Source: Carex sylvatica (taxonomy: Eukaryota > Streptophyta > Magnoliopsida > Poales > Cyperaceae). From it: a stretch of 51,866 bases of DNA. Shown here one piece after another: positions 12,580-23,786 of this stretch; position 1 is the first letter of the stretch, and every line of letters starts with the position of its first letter. The position numbers and the translations under genes were made by a program. Under the pieces are notes generated by a model that made no database searches, was not told the origin of the DNA, and saw nothing but the letters and a program-made list of their open reading frames with translations. The stretch lies in contig CAXKVR010000382.1 in the NCBI GenBank assembly GCA_964058845.1, forward strand, positions 1-51,866, in the 5' to 3' direction.

Positions 12580-12790
12580 GTGTATTTAATTTTAATTGTA
12601 ACATATTGCGTGGCCATATGTGTATATTTTTAACTATATTTAGACTTCTACACGTAAAAAAATATGTATTTAATCAAGTAAAGACAAATTATTTGATTGG
12701 AGGACTGAGATTAAATCTGAAATTTCATCTTTCAATCGTAGCTGTTGGCAGATTGGACACCCAACGTGCTTAATAATAGAATGGAGATAG
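12580..12790. repeat. Direct repeat, unit 1 (partner 13835-14030)
   Basis: About 200 bp repeated in direct orientation at 13835-14030. Shared landmarks are tatatttttaact, agacttcta, then gagattaaatct, aatttcatctttcaatc and acacccaacgtgcttaata. Intervening DNA includes an M2 MITE. The pair could be remnants of LTRs of a small element or a local duplication. No primer-binding site or coding region is visible between them. Confidence 0.6.
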
Positions 12791-13258
12791 GAGGTTTAAT
12801 GAATAGGTGCGGGTATTTATTTTGTTAATTTTGTTAATTTTGTTTCTCCATAATCGAATCAAATTAAACAGAGAATTAAGGCTTTTAAAATGAAATGGTT
12901 TTACCATTTATACACAATTGCCACGAATAGCTGCCCGGAAGGAAATGCTATTGTTTTATGGATAAAAATAGAAATAAAATCGGTTATATAAATTTTTGGC
13001 GGTTACCATTTGTCACTTGATATGCTATGTATTTGTGTCAATCATCCAATTATAACATAAATAATACTTTGTTATATTCTTCATTTCAGATTGTTAATTT
13101 AATTGAACACAAAAAATTATTAATTAATTTATTTATCATACTAAATAATACATATAAAATAAAATAAAATAAAATTAATCGTTATATTAGTTGATATCAA
13201 AATTCTTTATTTTTTTTAAAAGATTTTTTTTAACAGAGATGTATGTAGTATATTTAAT

Positions 13259-13665
13259 GAGAGGGTTCAAATGCCTCTATTTTTTGTGCCTCCATTTTTA
13301 AAAACTTTAATAACTAAAAATTTGAAACTTAAAAGTCAAAATAAAATCGTTGGATATGATCTATATCATTTTATCTATGCACATGTAAAATATTACGATA
13401 TTTCAATTTTGTTTTGATTTGTCATCAAGAGATTGTAAAAAATATACTAATGTGTATAATTTATAGACGTTGATTTTTTAACTTATTAATTCACATGAAA
13501 ACAAAATTAAAATGTGATAATATTTTATGAGCATATTGAGAAAATAATATAGATCACATTTAATGATTTTATTTTGACATTTATAATTTAAATTTTAGTT
13601 ATTAAAGTTTTTAAAAATGGAGGCATGATGGAGGCACAAAAAATGGAGGAATTTGAACCCTCATC
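13259..13665. mobile_element. Foldback MITE, family M2, intact
   Basis: About 407 bp. The left end reads gagagggttcaaatgcctc and the right end gaatttgaaccctcatca. Long inverted arms continue inward (ttttaaaaactttaataac against gttattaaagtttttaaaa). Both sides carry atatttaat (9 bp), a Mutator-like target duplication. Relatives: 16918-17331, 26368-26778 and a partial copy at 35830-35975. Confidence 0.8.
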
Positions 13666-13834
13666 ATATTTAATATTATAAAAATTATCTTCGAGCATAA
13701 ACATTAAATAGTAATAATTCAAAATGTTCGGGATGTTATAGGAAGGTGGAGTCTGCTCAATTAAAGAGGGAGCAACAAGAAAACAAAAAAAAAGAAAATG
13801 GAGAAATGCATCACTAAAATTTCGGATTTTGCTC

Positions 13835-14030
13835 AATTTTAATAGTAACGTATCATGTGGTAGCACATGTGGTGAGTATATTTTTAACTAAATTAAGACT
13901 TCTATACATAAAATAGATGCATTTAATTAAAAGAAGACAGATTATGTGACTGTAGGGCAGAGATTAAATCTCAAATTTCATCTTTCAATCATAGCCGTTG
14001 ATGGATCAGACACCCAACGTGCTTAATAAC
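13835..14030. repeat. Direct repeat, unit 2 (partner 12580-12790)
   Basis: Second copy of the repeat described at 12580-12790. It ends at acacccaacgtgcttaata just before the duplicated sequence shared with copy B resumes at about 14045. Confidence 0.6.
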
Positions 14031-14502
14031 GAAACAAAGATATGTCAAAATATAAATAATATATTTATAACTTAATTTTTTTTTATAACTGTGTTAACGC
14101 TTAACAGTGATTGTCAAATATATTTATTCTGAATATAACATGTTCCGTCGGAAATACAAAAAAAATGTTGCATTTTTGTACTGGATTTGATTAGTCGAGG
14201 CCCAATAAAGCCCAGATAACAAGTCAAGACTCAAAAGCGAATATCCTAGCCCTACATAAATTTCCACGCTTTCCTTCTGTAGTTTATTTTCTCAGATGAA
14301 ATCAATGATGAACTCGCCGATCTTTATTGAAGAAAACAGAAATCAGATACAAAGTAAAAAAAACAAACAATAAATAAATAAGCTACTTTTTAATCTATTC
14401 AATCCGGGAAGGTTCCAACTGTCATCAGACCGAAATCTGCACTAATTTCAACCGTAAATTTAAACTCTTGGTATAAATTTTAACACAAATTGGACGAATT
14501 AA

Positions 14503-15205
14503 CTGTTTTCCTTAATGAAAACTTGAACGATGATGTGTATATGACACAACTCGAAGGTTTTGTCGATCCAAATAATGCTAAGAATGTATGCAAACTTCAA
14601 AAATCTATTTATGAATTGAAGTAAGCATCTAGGAGTTGGAATATTTGTTTTGATCAAGTGGTCAACAAATTTGAACTCATCAAGAACGAAGAAGAACCTT
14701 GTGTTTACAAAAAGACTAGTGGGAGCGCACTTATTTTTCTTGTTTTATATGTAGATGACATTCTGTTGATTGAAAATGACATTCCTTTGCTTGAATCAGT
14801 TAAAACTTCGCTGAAAAATAGTTTTTCAATGAAATATTTAGGTGAAGCCACTTACATATTGGGAATAAGGATCTATACAAATAGATCAAAAATGCTAATT
14901 GGATTGAGCCAAAGTACATACATTGACAATGTGTTGAAAAGATTCGACATGCATGATTCAAAGAGAGATTTCTTACCTATGTCAAGTGGCATAAATCTTT
15001 GCAAGAATCAGTGTCCTTCGACACAAGTTGAGCGAGACCGCATGAGTAAGATTCCATATGCCTCGACAATTGGATCTATCATGTATGCTATGTTTTGTAC
15101 ATGTCTTGATGTTTCGTATGAAAATCATGTTGAACTGTTCACATCGACTGTTTGGACTTTTAAAAATGAAGATATGCATAGTACCATGGCCTCGCTCATA
15201 TGAAG
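14503..15205 (+). pseudogene. Ty1/copia retrotransposon reverse-transcriptase fragment
   Basis: Translation gives the copia RT core: FLNENLNDDVYMTQLEGF, then KLQKSIYELK, stop, ASRSW, CVYKKTSGSALIF, the catalytic YVDDILL box (about 14748-14768), KYLGEATYILGI and SQSTYIDNVLKRF. The stop at 14622-14624 replaces the Gln normally found in the YxLKQASRxW motif (CAA to TAA). Sequence corresponding to gag, protease, integrase and most of RNase H is absent, and no LTRs are seen. It starts exactly where homology between duplication copies A and B ends. Dead fragment. Confidence 0.9.
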
Positions 15206-15731
15206 TTGTTTTCCTATGCTAGCTCTTGTCTTATGATATCTACTGCAATTTTAGAAGAAGTGTGCTTGGACTGTTCTTCATGTTGATCTATTTTTATCTT
15301 TGTATTTTTTTTTCTAGTTGTTTCTTTTGACGAATTAATCTTGAGGAATTGTACGTTTGTGTCCACCGCAAGATATTATCAGTGAATGTGTTACCATTAT
15401 GGTTATGGAATTCAATTCAACTATGAAACAAATTAAAAAAAAAAATGAAATTTTTATGACAAGTTACATATTTCTCATCTCTGAGAATAGTAAATCTTCA
15501 TCTGAATTTTTATTCCATAGTAATACAACTTCCAAACCATATAATGTTACAGTAGAGTGGATTTTCATACAATCCAAGCCATCCTTTATTCATACAATAA
15601 AGCCATGCATCCATTTCCAATCAGACGGTTGAGAGGAAATAATCGATGGCATGACAGTGGACGTCGTCTCAACTATAACAGTATGTTAACTGGTAATATA
15701 AAGATCGTTTTCTTAAAATAAAATAGACATA
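15206..15731. other. Downstream flank of the thaumatin-like gene, no gene seen
   Basis: AT-rich DNA between the copia relic and the thaumatin-like stop codon. On the minus strand AATAAA occurs at 15586-15591, about 140 bp past the stop, a plausible polyadenylation signal. Confidence 0.35.
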
Positions 15732-17447
15732 TTAAGGACAATAAGTAATCACATAATTTGCCCCAACACAAGTAAAAGTACTGGAGGGATCGTCATGAGC
15801 GTAACTATACGCCTGGGGGCATGCATCTTTAAAAATCTTCGGGTAAGCCTGATCCTTGTTGACGGCCACACATGCTTCTGTACTTTCGTAAGCCCCTCGA
15901 CAGCAATACTGATCCGTGTTGAAGGCCGCACATGCACTCTTGCACGCGACCACTGACCCGTCAGATCCTTTGTCCTGCAACTCTTGCGGGCACAAGGAGT
16001 TGATATTGGTAGCACATGCGACTGAGGAGCAACCCGATCCACCCGATCCACCCTGAGGGGTGATCGAGACCGGCACGTTGAATCCGTCAACGTTGCTTAT
16101 GTCGTAAGTGTCTTTCCCATCCGTATCTTGCAATGTAAATTCGGTCAGCGTCTTTGGTGGGACGCCACCAACACCATTGCATTCAAGCTGAGGTAGAAAT
16201 TTAAGGTGTTTAATTTATAAGTATGTATTTTTCTGCAGAAAGATGTCAAATATAACAGTGCTTCTTTTTATGATAGTTGGTCTGTATTAGTGACGGTTTT
16301 GTATGTTTTTGTAGGAAAAAACTTTTGCAAGGGCATGTATTAGGTACTTAATCGATCTGATACTTCATTACTTAGGTTTATTTTTGTAGTTGCAAGTATA
16401 TTTTGTAGGTACCAGCTGTTTGGTACCGCCCATTTAAAGACAAGCATGATTTCAATATGAAATCGGTGAGCAATGCTCACTTTTATCAAAAAAAAGTTGT
16501 AAAAAAGATGCCAAATAAAAATTAATTGTAGCTCGGTTGATAAAAGCAAGAGGCATAGTTATCATTGAAAACCTGGCCACCACAGTCGCCGGTGACGCAA
16601 GAGAACTTGCCGGAAGAATCGGTCATGCAGTTCGTGCGGGCCCACATGTTTCCCCCCCAACTGGTGGGCGCTTCAAGTGTCTTAGATGCTCCATTCTGGA
16701 GCTCAAAGCCAGTACTCGGCATCGCCGGCAAGTTTGCATTAGAGATCAGCCCAGGCCACACAGTGTAGCCGCAGTTGTTTTGGAACGTAAACGAAGTCGA
16801 CATAACATCTGCGCAAGAAATATCGATCATTCCTCTTATATATTTTCTTAAATTTGCTTGCTTTGATCTAAATGACCTATGTGCAATTTATGGGAGATAT
16901 GACAATGGTATATATAACAAGAAGAGTTCAAATGATTTTATTTTTTATGCTTTCGTTATATCTTTATTTCTTAATTTTTTAATAACAAATTTTTTAAAGC
17001 CTATATGTCAGAAAAAACTATTAGACGTGATCTATATTATTTTCTCTACGAGCACATAAAAAAATTATCACTTTTGGGTATTGTTTTTATATGAATCAAT
17101 AAGTTTAAAAATTAACATCCAAATTTATCTATATCAATGTATTTTTGCATGCTCTTGATATCGATCAAAATGAAATCAAAATGTCGTAATATTGTATAGT
17201 GCATAGAAAAAATAATGATACATGTCAAATCTAATGGTTTTATTATGTTATTTGAGTTTTTAAATTAATTAACGTTTAAAAAATAAAAGTACGATGGAGA
17301 CATAAAAAATAGAGGCATTCGAATCCTCCTCATATATAATTAACACTAAATCAAAGCTGTAGTAAGTAAAAGAGACAAATATATGTAACCTTGAAAAAGC
17401 AGCGCAGGAATGGAGAACAGAAGCAAATACAATTTAAGCGTAGCCAT
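15732..17447 (-). CDS. Thaumatin-like protein (PR-5 family), complete, secreted
   Basis: Three exons (minus): 17447-17390, 16808-16573, 16187-15732, with GT-AG introns of 581 and 385 bp; the product is 249 aa. Residues 1 to about 22 are a hydrophobic signal peptide (MATLKLYLLLFSIPALLF). The mature part begins near FTFQNNCGYTVWPG. There are 16 cysteines (C32, 80, 90, 95, 101, 151, 156, 164, 180, 184, 193, 194, 204, 221, 238, 248), the full eight-disulfide set. Acidic-cleft residues of the REDDD pattern are visible: R77, E114, D127, D132 and an Asp in YAHDDPSSTF near 230. Family role: PR-5 proteins are apoplastic or vacuolar, often stress-induced, some antifungal or beta-glucan binding. No C-terminal vacuolar extension or GPI-type tail is seen, so apoplastic secretion is likely. 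Intron 1 holds an M2 MITE. TATA at 17491-17498. Confidence 0.93.
16918..17331. mobile_element. M2 MITE inside intron 1 of the thaumatin-like gene
   Basis: About 414 bp. Ends are gaagagttcaaatg on the left and cattcgaatcctcctc on the right, with family M2 interior (gatctatattattttctcta..., atcaagagc motif inverted). Flanking atatataa occurs on both sides (16910-16917 and 17332-17339). It makes up about 70% of the intron and leaves both splice sites untouched. Confidence 0.75.
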
Positions 17448-17490
17448 TGTTGAGAGAGAGCTCAATAGGGTTTATGGATATGTGAGGTCC

Positions 17491-17498
17491 TTTTTATA
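17491..17498 (-). promoter_or_regulatory. TATA box of the thaumatin-like gene
   Basis: Minus strand TATAAAAA about 45 bp upstream of the ATG at 17447, implying a very short 5'UTR. Good match to the plant consensus and correct spacing. Confidence 0.7.
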
Positions 17499-17689
17499 GG
17501 AGACCTAAAAATTAGGCATGGAGAACAGAAACAAACTTTCATGCGTTTGAAATCATCAAACAACGGTAATTGTTTCGAGTCCTTGTCCCATTGGTATATT
17601 TTTATGTGTGGCAATAAATTCTTGGCGAAATTAGCGATGTTAATTCTTGGACAAATTTTTCTGTGTGATCCAGAATTTTCCAATTTTGT

Positions 17690-17850
17690 TCCTACCTAAA
17701 AAAACTAGTAAGAAAATTTTAAAAATAATAAAATTTGGTCTCCAAGCACATTTTAATATGGAGATCATGTTGAGCGATTCAGATCGACTGTTTGAACTTT
17801 GAAAACAAAAGTAAAAATGTGGGACAATGATTGAGGCATGAACACTACTG
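17690..17850. mobile_element. Solo half of an M3-family MITE
   Basis: Matches only the right half of intact M3 elements: aaaatttggtctccaagcac, attttaatatggagatcatg, and gttgagcgattcagatcgac. It lies in the thaumatin-like upstream region, about 240-400 bp from the ATG. Confidence 0.55.
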
Positions 17851-18165
17851 CAAGTGTGAACAGGGGCTCAATAATATGTGTGTAAAGACCAAATTTTATA
17901 TTTTTTAAAATTATTTTACTATTTTTCAGAATTTTTCAAAACAGTCATACAACCTCATAGAAATAACTAATATAATTAAACACATAAAATTTTTTAAAAA
18001 AATGATAAGATAGGAAATTCCATTGTAATTACTTAGTATTCATTAATCTATTTTATATACATATGTATTTTTTATATGTAGTCTTCAAAATTGTCCAAAT
18101 TATAAAATTAAAGATAGGAAGTTAATTAGGAGTTCCATTAAATGCTAGTCCGGGATCATCAGGAG

Positions 18166-18983
18166 TAGGGGTGATTAATGAGCGAGCATGAGCGAGTTAG
18201 GGTATGCTCATGCTCGCTCATTAAGTAAATGAGCGAGTTTAAATGAGCGGATAAATGAGCGAGTTGTAAATGAGCGAGCTTTTAATGAGCGAGTTATGAG
18301 CGGCTCACGAGTTATGACTTATGAGTACCAAAATTTAACAAATTGTAATAATTCATTTAAATAAAATATAATAAAAATTCAACAAAAATAGATTTCACAG
18401 TAGCATCAACAGACAACAATCAACATATTACAAAAATAGAATAATCCAACATAAACTAACAACAAAAACTAATACAAATCTAACAGCTATCGTCTTGTCG
18501 ATTTTGATGGCCCTACTTGTGACATACATACAGATATTTCCTTGTCACATACCTACAAATTTGTATTATGAAAATAATAATGAAAATTCATCTTAAACAA
18601 GCAACAAGCAGTTGGCTTATGTTAGGTTTTGGATTTTAGGCGGAGGTTTTAGTTCTGCCGATTTACAAAAAAAAATGAATGTATGAAATTATGAATATTA
18701 CATAGGATTTAATGAGGCAAAGCTGATGTTACACAGGATTGTACACGATTAAATGTGGCAGGAATTAGATGTGGTAAATTCTTAATGAGTGAGTCATGAG
18801 CGAGTTGGGTCATGCTCATGCTCGCTCATTAAGTAAATGAGCGAGTTGTTAATGAGCGAGTTTAAATGAGCGGATAAATGAGCGAGTTTAAATGAGCGAA
18901 TAAATAAGCGAGTTTAGATGAGTTTTTAATGAGCGAGTTATGAACGGCTCACGAATTATGAGCGATTTACTCACTCCCTCCTA
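18166..18983. mobile_element. Non-autonomous hAT-like element rich in 'atgagcgag' repeats
   Basis: 818 bp. Exact 8-bp atcaggag on both sides (18158-18165 and 18984-18991). The empty site is preserved in copy A near 8740 (atcattaggagcagcac). The left end is TAGGGGTGATTAATG; the right end finishes CTCACTCCCTCCTA. Both subterminal regions are dense arrays of aatgagcgagtt(t)aa, about 10 per side and partly inverted (catgctcgctcattaag). No transposase frame. Confidence 0.85.
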
Positions 18984-19496
18984 ATCAGGAGCAGCACTTG
19001 AGCAGCTGAGGTTAATTTGGTCCAGGACCAAAAATCAAACATAGACCGAGTCCGCAAAAAACCACTAAATTCGAGACTGCGTGTTCCTGCATGTTCCGGA
19101 CCTGACTTTCTTTACTTGACCTTGTCTGCGCCGTCCAAGGTAAACCACTCACCTTCTCTTCTTAAATTTCTCATATACACCCAGTGCACAACGTACAAAA
19201 CAAGACCGGGATGTAGTAGTTTCCTGGTACCACTTTGCATCGTTTTCCACTTTTTATTCAATCGTGCTAAACTAATTGACAGTTTTTTTTGTACGGACTT
19301 ACTCCGGGTCAGAACTAATTCGAGGATCCTCTCCAATCGTGCGAAATTTATGAGTGCAATACAGAGAAGATCATAACCGTTTATTCAAATTTTGACGGTT
19401 ATAATGTTGGTAGGACTTTAAATACAGAGAAGATCATAACTCGTGAACTGTTCTTTTCTATCTGCTGCAGTGCTGCTAGACTAGCCGGGGTAGGAC

Positions 19497-20358
19497 TAGT
19501 GTGGAAAAAATGTATTGTGCCGTGTCGTGACTAACATGCCGTGATCAAATTAATTTTTCACGTGCCGTGCTGTGACCAAAATTATGAGAGATGGTCACAG
19601 TACGCAAATGATCATGGCAAGCAAGTCACGCCGTGACTCGCGTGCCGTGACCAAGTCGTGCTGTGACTAAGTCATGCCGTGACTAAATCGTGCTGTAACC
19701 AAACGTACTGTGACCATTACTTTAACAAATTTTTAAAACCAATAACTAATTCTTTTTTTCTTTTTTTTTGAAAATGCTTGGAAAATTATGGGGTGCCTTA
19801 AGATTAAAGACTCAAATCAATCTTAGAAATAAAACAGAAAATGCTCATATTAAATCAGTGTTCATATTACATCATTTTAGCCTACATGTATTTTCATGGC
19901 ATTCAAATAAACTAGTGTTCATATTACAGCATCCAAATAACACAAAAGTCTAAAACATAAATATAAAGGAAGCTAAAACATAAATATTAGAAATTGTAGT
20001 GCTAGTTATCCCAATTCTAAATGTTCATGGGAACCGTATTCTTCATAATTTTTCATATATGGGTTGTATCCATTGTTGTTGTTTTTTGTGAGGGTGGTCG
20101 ACTTCTTGCGTCTGCTGGCTTGGACCAACATCCGAAGTGTTGGCTTCTTCTTTTAATTCGGACGACATGTGCATCCATGACCTGTTTCGTGTCGCGTTTT
20201 CTTTGCTAACAATTGGTCACGGCACGCGAATGGTCATGGCACGGGCACGGGACACGCGAAACACGGCACGTATCTGATACCTGTGCCGTGCCGTGCCATG
20301 ATGGAGCCATGTCGTTTCATGACGGAGCCGGCTCCGGCGTGCCATTTTTCTCACTCTA
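19497..20358. mobile_element. Non-autonomous hAT-like element rich in 'gtgccgtg' repeats
   Basis: 862 bp. Ends are TAGTGTGGAAAAAATG and CCATTTTTCTCACTCTA (inverted). 8-bp flanks are ggtaggac and ggcaggac, one mismatch. Copy A shows the empty site ggtaggac followed by aacga near 9251. Subterminal arrays of cgtgccgtgac-type motifs lie at 19525-19715 and 20215-20335. The centre has no transposase-like frame. Confidence 0.85.
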
Positions 20359-21374
20359 GGCAGGACAACGAGAGAAGACAGTAACAGGAGATAGAACACT
20401 GACAAATGGGGCCCATTATTCGGTTTGACAATGTCCTCTCCAGGTCGGACGAGCTAGACCGTATCTGCTCTCTCCATGACTAAATCATTAATGCCAATGC
20501 CGTGTTATCCGACCATTTCTGTGTGCATAAGTCTAACTAGAAGAGGACTAATATAATACTATTATATAATAATTCGAGTGGTTGTAATGTGTAGACAAGA
20601 TGGAGATATTGCACCTATTTAATTTTGAATAATTTAGGATACCTTTTGTGGAAATTATTATGGAGAATTATTTAATTGTATATATGATTGCCTTATTCTG
20701 AAAAAGGTGTATAAGAGCATTTATATTGAACTTTATATATTATTTTTTAATCTAACATGATAATTTTTTATTTTTTTTATTTTTGAAATGTATGAGAATT
20801 TCATAATTAGTATTTTTTTTTCTTTGAAAAAAATCACTTTTTAATTCCCATCATATCAAAATTACAGATTCTTGGTCTCTGATTGTTAATTGCTAATTGT
20901 AGGTCGAATTTCAATTCTAATTTCTAATTCAACATAGAATTTTCTAATTAATTTCATAAAAGAAGATAGTCTAGTTAATTTATATTATTTCTATGACATA
21001 ATATTTGATATCATTCTAATTTCAACACCAATATGCTCTAAATGAATAACCATCATATTCAATGTCAATTATGAATTACCATATATCAATAATATATTCT
21101 AAAAGAAAAAAATAAAATGCAAAAGCATAATTGGGATCAATTGACTATGCATGTCTTGTATACATCAATACATCAATGGTACATTACGTTGAAATGGAGA
21201 GCATTGGAGCATAGATTAGGCTGCATAGTGGGCCCACAAAGATATAGGGTTAGAGGTGCACATGGTTGGGCCCGGCCTTTCTTCATAGAGCTAACCTGGA
21301 TAAGCTCAAGACCCAACCAGCAAAAGGCTGCTTTACTTTTGTATTATATTTTTGTGGTAAATATAATTGAGAAT

Positions 21375-21721
21375 GAATTTGTTTTACAAACCATAATTAG
21401 AAAAAAAAAATTATGAAACAAATATGATTATTTTTTATTTACAAAAATCATAAAAATTGAAATGCTATTTTGGTTCGTTTTTTTTTTTTTTTTCTTGGGA
21501 CCAAATTGTCATTTCGGTCCCAGTCGTTTTTACAGATTTTGAGAAAAAAATACATTGAAAAATTGTTAAAATACCTAGGACCGAATTGTCATTTTGGTCT
21601 AAAAATAAATAAATTTTGGGCACCGAAATAGCATTTTGGTTCTTATGATTTTTTGTAAAAAAAAATAATTATGTTGGTTTCATAAAAATCTTTTTTCTAA
21701 TTATGGTTATAAAAAAAATTC
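21375..21721. mobile_element. M4 Mutator-type MITE in duplication copy B
   Basis: 347 bp between identical 9-bp attgagaat copies (21366-21374 and 21722-21730). Termini are gaatttgttttacaaacca and the inverse ggttataaaaaaaattc. Copy A has the empty site near 10465. The interior has alternating (g)gaccgaaatgncatttngg palindromic motifs, as in the copy at 37117. Confidence 0.85.
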
Positions 21722-22612
21722 ATTGAGAATTGCTTGATTATTTATCATATATCGATTTTAAAAGAGTTTTTTTTAATTTAAGAAACAAAAAAAAAATCTA
21801 ATCTTTGGAAAATTACTTGATTGTTTTTATTTTTATTAAAAAAATAGATGGAATCATACTAATGATGTAGTTCCACCAAAGACAGACCGATGAAACCACA
21901 CCAATGGTACGGTCTCACAAGATTTTAGACAAGTTTGTGGTCATAATTAATTTTCAGACAAATATATGATCAGATCGTAATTTAAGGTCTGAAAAACTAT
22001 GAAACTGCACCAACCTGCACAAAGTAGAATGTGTTCAATCTAGTTTTCAAAGAAAAAAAAATCAATCATTCCCTTCCCACAATCTAATCAGTTTTCAAAG
22101 TTACATCATAATTTGAATATTTTATGCATAATATATCTAAGTATAAATAATATATTTATAACTTTAAATTTATTTTTTATAACTGTGTTAACAGTTATTG
22201 TCACATATTTATTCTGAGAATAACATGTTCCGTCGGAAATACAAAAAAATGTTGCATTTTTGTACTGGATTTGATTAGTCAAGGCCCAATAAAGCCCAAA
22301 ATACAGATTAAGACTCAAAAGTGAATATCCTAGCCCTAAATAAATTTCCACGCTTTCCTTCTTTGATTTATTTTCTCAGATGAAATAAATCATGAACTCG
22401 CCGATCTTTATTGAAGAAAACAGAAATCAGATACAAAGTCAAAAACAAAACAATAAATAAATAACCAAAATCTAAATAAATAAGCCACTTTTAATTCTAT
22501 TCAGTCAGGGACGGTTCCAACTGGCATTAGACCGAAATCTGCACTAATCTCAACCGTCTCGTAAATTTAAACCGTTGGTACAAATTTTCACACAAATCGG
22601 ACGAATTAAATC

Positions 22613-22747
22613 AGACATTAGATGGATTTAGGTCCAATATCCATCATCAGTATAGTAATATTCAGTCTATTCGGCCGAATATTCCTATTTGGTTGCAATC
22701 CGAATAAAAAATTTATATCCGGTTCAAATATATGGTTTAAGCATATT
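22613..22747. other. Short spacer past duplication copy B
   Basis: Holds an imperfect tattcggccgaat palindrome near 22668-22685. No gene. Confidence 0.3.
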
Positions 22748-22908
22748 ACCGGTTTAGAGTATATTAACATTGATAAAAATACTGGTTTAGAGTATATTAA
22801 CAGTAGTTTATACCACATATTACCGGTTTAGAGTATATTAACAGTGATAAAAAATATCAATTTAGAGTATATTAACAGTGGTTTATACCATATATTATCG
22901 TATATTTG
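22748..22908. repeat. Minisatellite, about 75-bp higher-order unit
   Basis: Four tandem stretches starting with ggtttagagtatattaaca (or a one-base variant) alternate two tails: tgataaaaa(t) and gtagtttataccacatatt. This makes two copies of a dimeric unit. Array with modest divergence. Confidence 0.75.
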
Positions 22909-23786
22909 TTTATATATATATATGAATTCTCATTTAAAATCCACATATGTAGTATGCGGTGGCTTTCCACATACTGCATATAAATCATCGAATATTAAAA
23001 CACCGCACATCACAATCCCTTCTCTTCAATCCAACTAATACAATACATAAATTTACTTCTATAAGACAATTTCTAACCACATGTTAAAGCAAAAAATACA
23101 TCATAAACCATTTTTGTATTTAATATTTTTCTCATCCGAACCTCTCATAGAAAATATTATTTTCAGTTTTGTTATACATATCAACCACTTGTTCATTAGT
23201 GAATTTAATGCATGTAAAAAAAAAAAAATCATTTATTGTGGTCTCAGTATGTGATACAAAACAAAAAATTGTACAAAATCTTATTTTTAAATTTCTTAGG
23301 CGCAAACTATGGAACTCAAATTCTCTGCTCCTTAGTCACTGTGTGTGGGATCGATCACTGTTAAAAAAAGCTGATCACTGCTCATTTTTAAACTGGAGGT
23401 CTATATACAGTGATTTTGAGAATAGAAAATTTCTGTTCCAGAAAGACAGAGGATTCAATTCGCAAACTATGACGATGAGAAATGAGATAAAGTCAAGAGC
23501 GTCACATCAAACACTTTATTTGATAATAACCACTTCATATTAACCAATCAGTAAAGAAGCCAGTTTATAATTAATCAAAGCAATTTTGTCCCTTGCTAAT
23601 AATGTGACATCGTGTTATCCTCCAACAATAATGACATATAGTATTAGTTCATTCACATTTCAATAATTGTTGACATTAATTGCTGACGATTGAATATTAT
23701 TAAAAAAATTTAATAATTCACATTTTTAATATATGTTTGAAACAAGGAATCAGCAGCAATGCATTGATACTGATTACTGAAATGTT
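22909..23786. other. Intergenic, nothing coding recognised
   Basis: AT-rich. A 124-aa open frame at 23169-23543 has a composition typical of random AT-rich DNA. 23310-23440 shares motifs with 11570-11700 (see there). Confidence 0.3.

Larger units (their letters stand above)
8029..14502. repeat. Segmental duplication, copy A
   Basis: Homologous in the same orientation to copy B (17957-22612). Matching landmarks include ttaaatgctagtccgggatc (8720s and 18130s), the aattcgagactgcgtgttcc block (8826 and 19067), the ttcgagtggttgtaatgtgt block (9476 and 20571), gatcaattgactatgcatg (10241 and 21134) and tgttccgtcggaaatac (14140 and 22226). The right homology edge falls at 14502, where a copia fragment begins. 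Copy A carries blocks missing from B, at about 8150-8710, 10800-11950 and 12010-14045. No protein gene is recognisable in the shared part. Confidence 0.85.
17957..22612. repeat. Segmental duplication, copy B
   Basis: Same-orientation partner of copy A (8029-14502). B carries two hAT-like elements (18166-18983 and 19497-20358) and an M4 MITE (21375-21721), each absent at the matching site of A, and lacks three blocks found in A. It lies directly upstream of the thaumatin-like gene. Shared sequence includes gggcccattattcg, tatctgctctctccatgac and tatagggtta(t/g)aggtgcac. No protein-coding gene is recognised. Confidence 0.85.

Noticed and set aside
15749..16090. 113-aa minus-strand frame
   Set aside because: Out-of-frame shadow of thaumatin-like exon 3.
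16537..16851. 104-aa and 67-aa plus-strand frames
   Set aside because: Antisense shadows of thaumatin-like exon 2.
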